A stretch of 40,998 nucleotides of DNA from UBA4416 sp046345275 (GTDB lineage Bacteria; Bacteroidota; Bacteroidia; B-17B0; Aurantibacillaceae): contig JBKDJY010000135.1 in NCBI GenBank assembly GCA_046345275.1, positions 1 to 40,998 on the forward strand, read 5' to 3'. This document shows, one piece after another, positions 25,639 through 34,600 of the stretch. Numbering within the stretch: the first letter of the stretch is position 1; each line of letters begins with the position of its first letter. The notes beneath the pieces are model-generated. The model saw only the letters and a program-made list of their open reading frames with translations, was not told where the DNA came from and ran no database searches. A program made the translations under genes and the position numbers.

Positions 25639-26904
25639 TTACAATAATTGATTTAAGATTTCACCAAATCTATATACATCTTCAAATGAATTATACATTG
25701 GCACAGGCGCACATCTAATCACGTTAGGTTCTCTCCAATCTGGCATCACGCCATTTTCCATTAATTTGTTGTATAATGCTTTTCCTTGTCCGTGCGCCAC
25801 CATACTAAGTTGACAACCTCTGTTTTCTTTAGGCGTAATAATTTCTAAGCAATTATTTTTTTGTTTATTAATTTCTCCAATAACAAATTCTAAATAGTTA
25901 GTTAATACGTTGCTTTTTTCAATTAAAGGATTCATTCCTATTTCATCAAATAAATCGAGAGATGCTCTGTAAGCAGCCATCGATAAAATTGGCGCATTGC
26001 TTAACTGCCAACGTTCTACCGATTGAATGGGAACAAATTCTCTATTCATTTTAAAACGCGTTGCTTTATCGTGGCCCCACCAGCCTGCAAATAAAGGTAA
26101 GTTCGTATGCTGATGGTGTTTTTCGTGAACAAAAGCACCGGCCACACAACCTGGGCCACCATTTAAATATTTGTAAGAACACCATGCTGCAAAATCTACA
26201 TTCCAATCGTGTAAGTGTAATTTTATATTCCCTGCGCCATGTGCTAAATCAAACCCAACAATAGCGCCTGCTTGATGCCCAGCTTCAACTATTGCTTTCA
26301 TATCAAATACCTGTCCGCTGAAATAATTCACACCACCTATCATGATTAATGCCAATGAATCTTTATTTTTTTCAATCGCTTTGTAAATATCTTCATGGCG
26401 TACTTCGTATTCTCCTTCTCTTGCAGCAACTTCAATTAAAGCATCGTCAATGTTGTATCCATGAAATTTAATTTGTGATTGTAAAGCGTATTGATCGCTT
26501 GGAAATGCTTTGGCTTCGCATAAAATTTTATAGCGTTGTTTGCTTGGTCTGTAAAATGACACCATTAACAAATGCAAGTTTACAGTAAGTTGATTCATCA
26601 CCACAACTTCAGAGGGCAATGCACCCACAATTTTTGCTGTTTTATCAGTTAAAATTTCATGGTAGTTCATCCATGGATTTTTGGCTAAAAAGTGCCCTTC
26701 AACGCCATAAGTAGCCCAATCATTTAATTCTTGTTGTAAATAATCTTTGGTAGTTTTTGGTTGTAATCCCAATGAATTTCCTGTAAAATAAACCATGTCT
26801 CTACCATTGTGTTGTGGCACATGAAATTTATTTCTGTATAAATGAAGTGCATCTTGCGCATCTAACTGTTTGGCATATTCAAGGGTATTCAAGAAATCTG
26901 GCAT
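25639..26904 (-). CDS. kynU: Kynureninase
   Basis: A PLP enzyme, 421 aa, that splits kynurenine or 3-hydroxykynurenine to (3-hydroxy)anthranilate and alanine. PLP lysine is K245 in AAWCSYKYLNGGPG, the ring-nitrogen Asp is D219 in GFDLAHGAGN, and FTGNSLGLQPK near the N-terminus is typical. Full length. Kynurenine 3-monooxygenase, tryptophan dioxygenase and other pathway genes are not in the window, so it is a single gene between Fic and the divergent radical SAM gene. Confidence 0.96.
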   Translation of the reverse strand: MPDFLNTLEYAKQLDAQDALHLYRNKFHVPQHNGRDMVYFTGNSLGLQPKTTKDYLQQELNDWATYGVEGHFLAKNPWMNYHEILTDKTAKIVGALPSEVVVMNQLTVNLHLLMVSFYRPSKQRYKILCEAKAFPSDQYALQSQIKFHGYNIDDALIEVAAREGEYEVRHEDIYKAIEKNKDSLALIMIGGVNYFSGQVFDMKAIVEAGHQAGAIVGFDLAHGAGNIKLHLHDWNVDFAAWCSYKYLNGGPGCVAGAFVHEKHHQHTNLPLFAGWWGHDKATRFKMNREFVPIQSVERWQLSNAPILSMAAYRASLDLFDEIGMNPLIEKSNVLTNYLEFVIGEINKQKNNCLEIITPKENRGCQLSMVAHGQGKALYNKLMENGVMPDWREPNVIRCAPVPMYNSFEDVYRFGEILNQLL

Positions 26905-26953
26905 ATGAAAAGGACTATATATGATGCTAAATTTAATAATAAATTATAATTTT

Positions 26954-26961
26954 TATCTTTG
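26954..26961 (+). promoter_or_regulatory. Possible -7 box of the radical SAM gene
   Basis: TATCTTTG matches TAnnTTTG. It ends 5 nt before the GTG start at 26967, so a transcript made from it would start at or next to the start codon. There is no TTG at the right distance upstream, which lowers confidence. Confidence 0.4.
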
Positions 26962-26966
26962 GGAGA

Positions 26967-27989
26967 GTGTCTTTATCAAACAACATACAATTACTCAAAA
27001 AATTGAGCTTTAAGAAAGTTGTCAATGCCATTTTGATATGGTGCAGTTACCATGCGTCTAAATCTTTAAATCTTAAATCTCACTTAGGGCTTCCTATCAG
27101 CATGGCCATTGAACCTACGACGAGTTGTAATTTACGTTGTCCAGAATGTCCAAGTGGATTGCGTCAATTTACAAGGCCAGTCGGGATGTTAGAGCAGTCA
27201 TTTTTTAAAAAAACAATAGATGCTGTTTTTAACGAGTTGATTTATCTCACTTTTTATTTTCAAGGCGAACCATATTTAAATCCTAATTTTTTGGAAATGG
27301 TACAATATGCGTCTAATAAAGGAATTTATACATCTACTTCCACCAACGCACATTATCTCAACCCCGAAATGGCCAAAAAGACTGTAGAAAGCCAATTGGA
27401 TAGATTAATCATTTCGATAGACGGCACCACGCAAGAGACTTATGAGCAATACAGAATTGGAGGCACATTATCTAAAGTGATTGAAGGAACAAAAAACATC
27501 ATTGAACAAAAAAAAATTTTAAAATCTAACACCCCACATGTTGTATTTCAATTTTTAGTGGTTAAACCAAACGAGCATCAATTGGAGGAAGTGAAACAGT
27601 TAGCAAAAAAATTAGGTGTAGATGAAGTTGTTTTTAAGACGGCTCAAGTCTATGATTTCAAAAACGGCAACCCGCTCATCCCAGATAACATCAAGTATAG
27701 TCGATACAAAAAGCATCCTGACGGCACCTATTCTATCAAAAACAAATTACTCAACCAATGTTGGCGGATGTGGAGTAGTTGCGTCATAACTTGGGATGGA
27801 TTGGTTGTACCTTGCTGTTTTGATAAAGATGCCAAACATCAGTTGGGAGATTTAAAAGCAGATAATTTTAAAACAGTTTGGAAATCTGATTTATATCAAA
27901 ACTTTAGAAAAGCAATTTTAAAATCGAGAGATGAAATTGATATTTGCCAAAATTGTAGCGAGGGCACTAAGGTTTGGACCGAAAGTTAA
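26967..27989 (+). CDS. Radical SAM / SPASM domain protein
   Basis: A 340-aa protein. The radical SAM cluster motif is CNLRCPEC with Cys at 54, 58 and 61, followed by a TIM-barrel-like half (FQGEPYLNP, ISIDGTTQETYEQYRIGG). The C-terminal SPASM region carries further cysteines (NQCWRMW, VVPCCFD, ICQNCSEG) for auxiliary Fe-S clusters. Such proteins act in peptide or cofactor modification, but no substrate peptide gene was recognised nearby. The start is a GTG at 26967; the next in-frame ATG (residue 46) would remove residues that look conserved. It is divergent from kynU with a 62-nt gap. Confidence 0.88.
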   Translation: MSLSNNIQLLKKLSFKKVVNAILIWCSYHASKSLNLKSHLGLPISMAIEPTTSCNLRCPECPSGLRQFTRPVGMLEQSFFKKTIDAVFNELIYLTFYFQGEPYLNPNFLEMVQYASNKGIYTSTSTNAHYLNPEMAKKTVESQLDRLIISIDGTTQETYEQYRIGGTLSKVIEGTKNIIEQKKILKSNTPHVVFQFLVVKPNEHQLEEVKQLAKKLGVDEVVFKTAQVYDFKNGNPLIPDNIKYSRYKKHPDGTYSIKNKLLNQCWRMWSSCVITWDGLVVPCCFDKDAKHQLGDLKADNFKTVWKSDLYQNFRKAILKSRDEIDICQNCSEGTKVWTES

Positions 27990-28068
27990 TCCCAAATAAA
28001 AAATTTTCTATTAAATTCTAATTGGCTACCTTTACGCAAACGCCTATTTTATTGGTGTGATTATACAA

Positions 28069-30276
28069 ATGGCAAAATCAAAAAAACAAGCTAAACGGTA
28101 TTTATTTGAAGAAGTCTTAACGTTTTTAAAACATAATTCAGAAAAATCTTTTAATTACAAACAACTGGGTTCAGCTATGGAAATTGCGAGCGAAAGCGAG
28201 CGATTTACTTTACTTGAAACCTTAGAAGAATTAAAACACCAAGGATTTATTATAGAAAAAGAAGTTGGGAAATACCAATATAAGGAAACTAAATCCTATG
28301 ATTCAGGAACCATTGATTTTACTGCCTCTGGCGCATCTTATGTTATTGTATCTCCAGAAGTTTCAGATGTGTATATTCCTTTCAGAAAAAGTAAGGATGC
28401 TTTGCATGGCGATTTAGTTAAAATAACCATCACTTCCAAAAATCGTGGAAAACCAGAAGGAGAAGTGGTTGAAGTGATTAAAAGAAAAAAAACAAAATTT
28501 GTTGGAACCATCCAAATCAATCAAAAATTTGCATTTGTTGTTCCAGACTTTAATAAAATTCATGTTGATTTTTTTGTCCCCTTGCAGGATACTTTGCAGG
28601 CAACGAATGGACAAAAAGTGGTTGTAGAATTAACAGAGTGGAGAAGAGGTTCTGATAATCCCAATGGAAAAGTCATTGAAGTGCTTGGTAGTGCTGGCGA
28701 TCATGAAACTGAAATACATGCAATCATGGCAGAATATGGTTTGCCAATGGTTTTTGATCCAAAAGTAGAAGCTGAGGCAAAAGATTTGAATACCGAAATT
28801 TTTCCTGAAGAAATTGCTAAGCGCAGAGATTTTAGAGACATTGTAACATTCACCATTGATCCTGCCGATGCAAAAGATTTTGACGATGCATTATCCTTAC
28901 AATTATTAGAAAATGGAAATTGGGAAGTAGGTGTGCACATTGCGGATGTTACCCATTACTTAAAGCCAAAAACAATTCTGGATGATGAAGCAGTAAGTCG
29001 TGCTACCTCTGTGTATTTGGTTGATAGATGTGTGCCAATGTTGCCAGAAGTGCTGAGTAATTTTGCGTGTTCGCTTCGTCCACATGAAGAAAAATATTGC
29101 TTTAGTGCAGTTTTCGAATTGGATGAATTTTCCAACATTCAACATCAATGGTTTGGAAAAACAGTTATATATAGCGATAGACGGTTTAGTTACGAAGAGG
29201 TTCAAACGATTATAGAAACTGGCGAAGGAGATTATAAAGATGAAATAATGACACTTGATAACTTAGCGAAAAAATTGCGAGCAGAACGAACAGCGAAGGG
29301 CTCAATATTTTTTGACAAAGCGGAGGTTAAATTTGAATTAGATGATAATGGTTTGCCAACAGGTGTTTATTTTAAAACACAAAAAGATGCACATAAATTA
29401 ATAGAAGATTTTATGTTGTTGGCCAATAAAAAAGTAGCCGAATTTTTAGGAAAGCCAGCTTCTAAAGATGAAAAGAATGTCAATCAAAAAGATAAAAGCA
29501 ATGCTAACGCCGTTGTGTATCGGGTTCATGACGTGCCAAAAGATGAGAAATTACAAGAATTAAATAATTTTGTTGAACGTTTTGGATATTCGGTAGCAGT
29601 TGGAAACAAACAAAAAACAGCTCAATCCATCAATAAACTATTGCTTGATGTAAAAAATAAAAAAGAGCAAAGTATGATTGAGTTGTTAGCTGTTCGCAGT
29701 ATGCCTAAGGCAATTTACACAACTAAAAATTCAGGACATTATGGCTTGGGCTTTGATTACTATACGCATTTTACGTCGCCCATTCGGCGTTATCCAGATG
29801 TTTTGGTACATCGCTTATTAGAGGCAAAATTAAATCATAAGCTATATTTAAAAGCGGATGAGTTAGAGCAATTATGTAAGCATTCATCTGAAATGGAAAA
29901 ATTAGCTGCTGAAGCAGAGCGTGCATCTATTAAGTATAAACAAGTTGAGTTTTTATCAGATAAAATTGGAATTGCTTTCGATGGCATTATTAGTGGAGTT
30001 ACAGAGTTTGGCATTTTTGTTGAAATTACAGAAAATAAATGTGAAGGCCGAATTTCTTTAAGAGATCTAAAAGACGATAACTATATATTTGACGCTGATA
30101 ATTACCGAGTAGTTGGTAAACGCACAGGCAATATTTATACATTGGGCGATAAAGTTGTTATAAAAGTGCGCAGAGCCGATTTAATAAAAAAACAATTAGA
30201 TTTTGAGTTTGTGAGTCACACCTATGAAAAACCCATCATTGTTCGCAATGAAAAAAGGTATAAAAAACGCCGTTAA
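28069..30276 (+). CDS. rnr: Ribonuclease R
   Basis: A 3'-5' exoribonuclease of the RNase II/R family, 735 aa from the ATG at 28069 (the frame opens at a GTG 12 nt earlier). Order: an N-terminal winged helix, cold-shock domains around residues 70-220, the RNB catalytic domain with FTIDPADAKDFDDALSL (metal-binding Asp residues) and YTHFTSPIRRYPDVLVHRLL, and an S1 domain near the end (IGIAFDGIISGVTEFGIFVEI). A basic tail (RNEKRYKKRR) follows, as usual for RNase R. A TACCTTTA at 28027-28034 could serve as the -7 box. It degrades structured RNA and takes part in rRNA and tmRNA-linked turnover. Confidence 0.95.
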   Translation: MAKSKKQAKRYLFEEVLTFLKHNSEKSFNYKQLGSAMEIASESERFTLLETLEELKHQGFIIEKEVGKYQYKETKSYDSGTIDFTASGASYVIVSPEVSDVYIPFRKSKDALHGDLVKITITSKNRGKPEGEVVEVIKRKKTKFVGTIQINQKFAFVVPDFNKIHVDFFVPLQDTLQATNGQKVVVELTEWRRGSDNPNGKVIEVLGSAGDHETEIHAIMAEYGLPMVFDPKVEAEAKDLNTEIFPEEIAKRRDFRDIVTFTIDPADAKDFDDALSLQLLENGNWEVGVHIADVTHYLKPKTILDDEAVSRATSVYLVDRCVPMLPEVLSNFACSLRPHEEKYCFSAVFELDEFSNIQHQWFGKTVIYSDRRFSYEEVQTIIETGEGDYKDEIMTLDNLAKKLRAERTAKGSIFFDKAEVKFELDDNGLPTGVYFKTQKDAHKLIEDFMLLANKKVAEFLGKPASKDEKNVNQKDKSNANAVVYRVHDVPKDEKLQELNNFVERFGYSVAVGNKQKTAQSINKLLLDVKNKKEQSMIELLAVRSMPKAIYTTKNSGHYGLGFDYYTHFTSPIRRYPDVLVHRLLEAKLNHKLYLKADELEQLCKHSSEMEKLAAEAERASIKYKQVEFLSDKIGIAFDGIISGVTEFGIFVEITENKCEGRISLRDLKDDNYIFDADNYRVVGKRTGNIYTLGDKVVIKVRRADLIKKQLDFEFVSHTYEKPIIVRNEKRYKKRR

Positions 30277-30337
30277 CTTTTTAAAGAGAAGGCGTCTAAA
30301 ATAGATTTTAGTAGCTCTGTAAATCACTTCAAACTTA

Positions 30338-30345
30338 TATCTTCG
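30338..30345 (+). promoter_or_regulatory. Possible -7 box of hemL
   Basis: TATCTTCG, one mismatch from TAnnTTTG, followed by CATCC. A CTG 18 nt upstream (30317-30319) could stand in for the -33 TTG. It lies 17 nt before the hemL start. Confidence 0.35.
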
Positions 30346-30362
30346 CATCCTAGTTTAAGATT

Positions 30363-31643
30363 ATGCAAAATTCTGAATCAATCAAATTATTTGAAAAAGC
30401 CAAACGGTTTTTTCCTGGAGGTGTAAATTCACCAGTACGCGCATTTAGAAGTGTTGGCGGAACACCTGTTTTTATTGAAAAAGGGAAAGGATCACACGTT
30501 TGGGATGCTGATGGAAATGAGTATATTGATTACTGCGCCAGTTGGGGACCATTAATTTTGGGACACGCAAATGACAAAGTATTAAATGCTGTAGAAAAAA
30601 CGATGCGCAATGGCACATCATTTGGCGCACCTACACGTTTAGAAAATACATTGGCCGAATTGATTTTATCAAATAATAAATACATTGATAAAATACGTTT
30701 TGTGAGTAGTGGAACCGAGGCAGTAATGAGCGGAATTCGCTTGGCACGAGGCTTCACAGGAAGAAATAAAATATTAAAATTTGAAGGTTGTTATCACGGA
30801 CACGCTGATTCCTTGTTAGTTAAAGCTGGTTCGGGATTGGTCACTTTTGGAAATACATCTTCTGCTGGCGTTCCCGAAAGCGTTGTGAACGATACCATTG
30901 TTGTGGCTTTAAATAATAAAGAAGCCGTTGAACAAACGTTTAAACAATTTCCAGACCAAATCGCATGCATCATTATCGAACCTATTCCTGCTAATAATGG
31001 CTTGTTATTGCAAGACAAGGATTATTTGCAATTTTTGAGAGACATTTGTACTAAAAACAAAACTTTGTTATTTTTTGATGAAGTCATCAGTGGTTTTAGA
31101 GTTGGCTTTACAGGTGCAGCGGGTTATTATGATATTAAACCAGATATTATTACTTATGGAAAAATAATTGGCGGAGGGTTTCCAGTTGGCGCTTATGGCG
31201 CGAGTGAGGAAATTATGTCAAATATTTCTCCTGAAGGAAATGTCTATCAAGCAGGTACTTTGAGCGGGAATCCAGTTGCTATGTCGGCTGGTATCGCACA
31301 ATTAACAGAGTGTTTGAAACCAAATTTTTATTCTGACTTAGAAAGTAAAACACAAGTTTTAGTGAAGGGATTAGCAAAAAACACAAAGCATCATTTTAAA
31401 ATATTTACGGTTGGATCAATTTTTTGGTTAGCGTTTACTGAAAAAAATCAGATTAAATGTGCCGAAGATATTGATGCAGAGAGCATGAAACATTTTAAAA
31501 TTTTATATCACGCCTTATTAGAAAATGGTGTTTATTCGGGGCCAAGCGGTTATGAAGTTGGTTTTGTGAGTGAAGCACATTCATTGGAAAATATTGAGAA
31601 AACGATTTTTTCCTTTGAAAAAGCCTTTACTAAATTGGTATAA
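30363..31643 (+). CDS. hemL: Glutamate-1-semialdehyde 2,1-aminomutase HemL
   Basis: A PLP enzyme, 426 aa, that makes 5-aminolevulinate for heme. The N-terminal FFPGGVNSPVRAF is diagnostic. PLP lysine is K267 in ITYGKIIGGGFPVGAYG, and FVSSGTEAVMSGIRLARG and LLFFDEVISGFR are the other cofactor regions. It ends 28 nt before leuS and the two may be co-transcribed. No other hem gene is present here. Confidence 0.96.
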   Translation: MQNSESIKLFEKAKRFFPGGVNSPVRAFRSVGGTPVFIEKGKGSHVWDADGNEYIDYCASWGPLILGHANDKVLNAVEKTMRNGTSFGAPTRLENTLAELILSNNKYIDKIRFVSSGTEAVMSGIRLARGFTGRNKILKFEGCYHGHADSLLVKAGSGLVTFGNTSSAGVPESVVNDTIVVALNNKEAVEQTFKQFPDQIACIIIEPIPANNGLLLQDKDYLQFLRDICTKNKTLLFFDEVISGFRVGFTGAAGYYDIKPDIITYGKIIGGGFPVGAYGASEEIMSNISPEGNVYQAGTLSGNPVAMSAGIAQLTECLKPNFYSDLESKTQVLVKGLAKNTKHHFKIFTVGSIFWLAFTEKNQIKCAEDIDAESMKHFKILYHALLENGVYSGPSGYEVGFVSEAHSLENIEKTIFSFEKAFTKLV

Positions 31644-31671
31644 CATATTTTGAATCTTTTAGCAGTTAACA

Positions 31672-34600
31672 ATGGAATATAATTTTAAAGAGATAGAAGC
31701 GCGATGGCAAAAGTATTGGGCAGATCATAAAACATTTGCTGCCAAAGATGCTGGAGATAAACCAAAGTATTATGTTTTGGATATGTTTCCTTATCCCTCT
31801 GGAGCAGGCTTACATGTTGGTCACCCATTAGGTTATATCGCCTCTGATATTGTTGCTCGGTATAAACGACATAAAGGCTTTAATGTATTGCACCCAATGG
31901 GTTATGATAGCTTTGGTTTGCCAGCAGAGCAATACGCCATTCAAACAGGGCAACATCCAAAAATTACAACAGCTAAGAACATCGAAGTTTACCGCAAACA
32001 ATTAGATAAAATAGGATTTTCATTTGATTGGGATAGAGAAGTAAGAACATCAAATCCAGAGTACTATAAATGGACACAATGGATCTTTATTCAAATATTT
32101 AATTCATGGTATAACAAAAACACAAACAAAGCAGAAAATATTTCAAGTTTAATTTCTGAATTTGAGATAAACGGAAATAGTAAAGTAAATGCATGTTGTG
32201 ATGAAGATGTGAAACAGTTTTCAGCTAAGGAATGGAACTCATTTTCTGAAAAAGAACAATCAGATATTTTAATGAGTTATCGTTTAGCCTATTTAGGCGA
32301 AGCTTATGTAAACTGGTGTCCGCAATTAGGAACTGTATTGGCAAATGATGAAATTAAAGATGGCGTTAGCGAACGCGGTGGTTATCCAGTAGAGCGCAAA
32401 TTGATGAAACAGTGGAGTATGCGAATCACGGCGTATGCTCAGCGTTTGTTGGACGGCTTAGATACTTTGGATTGGACAGAAAGTTTAAAAGAAACACAAC
32501 GTAATTGGATAGGAAAAAGCGAAGGAACCTCACTAAGGTTTCAAATCCTCACCCCTAACCCCTCTCCAAAGGAGAGGGGGACAACTTCCCACGGATATTT
32601 AACGGGTGATTCGGAAATTATTTTCGCACTACTTAAAAATGCAAAAGCTAATCGTAAAAATTTTACAGAGACAGAAGGTATTCTTTGGCAAGAATTAAGA
32701 AATAGAAAACTAGAATCTAAATTTAGGAGGCAACACCCCATTGATAAATTTATTGCTGATTTTGTTTGTTTAGAACATAAACTCATTGTTGAAGTTGATG
32801 GCGAATACCATCATACCGAAGAACAAAAAAAATTAGATGATGCAAGGACATTTATTTTAAACCACACAGGATTTAAAGTTATTAGATTTACGAATAACGA
32901 AGTAAAAAATAAATTAGAGAACGTTATTGAAACGATAAAGGCTGAACTTTCCACTCCCTCCCCCAGTGGGGGAGGTCAGGAGGGGGCTTCCATAGAAGTT
33001 TTCACTACCCGACCCGATACAGTATTTGGCGTGTCATTTATAACAATAGCGCCAGAGCACGAATTAGTGGAAAGTTTAACAACTGCTGAAAATAAAAAAG
33101 CGGTTGAAGACTATGTTACCATTGCAAAAAATAGAAGTGAGCGTGAGCGCCAAGCCGATATTAATAAAATTACAGGTGTGTTTACAGGCTCTTATGCAGA
33201 ACATCCTTTTACTGGAAAACAAATTCCCATTTGGATTGGGGATTATGTTTTGGCTGGTTATGGCACTGGCGCTGTAATGGCCGTTCCTGCGCATGATAGC
33301 AGAGATTATGATTTTGCAAAACATTTTGGTTTACCAATTTTAGAAGTAGTTGCTGGTGGCGATTTAGAAAAAGAATCGTACGATGCGAAAGAAGGAAAAT
33401 TAATTAACTCTGATTTTTTGAATGGCTTAGACGTAAAATCTGCCATGAAAAAAGCCATTGCAGAAATTGAAGCAAAAGGTTTAGGAAAAGGAAAAGTGAA
33501 TTTCCGTTTGCGTGATGCGGTGTTTGGCCGCCAACGTTATTGGGGAGAACCAATACCAATTTATTATAAAAATGATATTCCGTATGCAGTAGAAGAAAAT
33601 GAATTACCATTAGTATTACCAGAAGTAGATAAGTATTTACCTACTGAAGACGGTGAGCCACCATTGGCGAGAGCAAAAGATTGGAAGTATAAGCCCCACT
33701 CTAACTCTCCCCAAGGGGGAGAGCATGCGAAACTGCATAATTGGCAAACCGCAGGAGATTCATCTTATCATTTCACAAAAGAAAAGTCTCAAGAATTACG
33801 AAAAAATCAAACGGAAGCAGAACTCATTTTATGGGAAGCTATTCGTAAAAAATCATTAGATGTGAAATTTAGACGACAACATATTATTGGGCCTAATATT
33901 GTTGATTTTGTTTGTTTAGATCATAAATTGGTTATTGAGGTAGATGGCAAAATTCATTTGGACCAAAAAGAATATGATGCTGAAAGAACAAAGCAACTAG
34001 AATCTATTGGTTTTTCGGTTATACGATTTACTAATGAAGAAATTATTCACGACATCGAAAATGTTATTAGTAAGATAAAACTCAAATTAGAGGAATTGCC
34101 AAAAGTCCTCCACGCTGGGGAGGATTTAGGTGGGGCTTCTTATTTTTACGAACATTCGACCATGCCAGGTTGGGCAGGTAGTTCTTGGTATTTTTTAAGA
34201 TACATGGATCCTCATAACGGTTCTGAGTTTGCAAATAAAAAACTAACAGACTATTGGCAACAAGTAGATTTATACATTGGTGGTAGCGAACATGCCACAG
34301 GCCATTTATTATATGTGCGTTTTTGGACTAAATTTTTAAAAGACCTTGGACACATAGCCATTGATGAACCAGCTAAGAAGTTGATTAACCAAGGGATGAT
34401 ACAGGGGAGAAGTAATTTTGTTTATAGAATTTACACCTATTCAAATAACAATATTTCAAGTTCTGTTTTTATATCAAAAAATTATTTGCAAAAAGAAGGA
34501 GATTTTTGTTTTGTAAAAAAACAATTTCAACAATTTGTTGGGGAGAAAATAAGGGTCTTTTTTAATATTGATGGGATAATCAAGATAGCTGGTGCTGTAA

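Larger units (their letters stand above)
32544..32990 (+). mobile_element. In-frame DUF559 nuclease module 1 within leuS
   Basis: About 149 codons with inverted palindromic ends. The encoded domain has the DUF559/Vsr-like pattern: NRKNFTETEGILWQELRNRK, KFRRQH (R352, R353, Q354), ADFVCL (D363), LIVEVDGEYHH (E374, D376) and GFKVIRFTNNEV, ending with ENVIETIKAEL. The acidic residues expected for the metal site are present, so the domain may be active. The length is divisible by three within the uncertainty of the ends. No start codon of its own is placed to give a free protein with normal context. Confidence 0.85.
33691..34138 (+). mobile_element. In-frame DUF559 nuclease module 2 within leuS
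   Basis: About 149 codons. The domain starts with HNWQTAGDSSYHF, a typical beginning of free-standing DUF559 proteins, and continues ELRKNQTEAELILWEAIRKK, KFRRQH (R734, R735, Q736), VDFVCL (D745), LVIEVDGKIHL (E756, D758) and GFSVIRFTNEEI, ending IENVISKIKLKL. It shares the motif order of module 1 but differs at roughly half of the residues, so the two are separate arrivals or an old duplication. Both retain the presumed catalytic residues. Confidence 0.85.

Noticed and set aside
33653..33859. Separate start codon for a free DUF559 protein in module 2 (plus-strand frame with ATG at 33725)
   Set aside because: That ATG is in another frame from the nuclease domain and runs into a stop, so it does not encode the nuclease.
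32544..34138. Inteins in LeuRS
   Set aside because: The inserted blocks have no splicing motifs: no Cys/Ser/Thr at the left border, no His-Asn before the right border, and no LAGLIDADG or HNH endonuclease. The borders are palindromic repeats.
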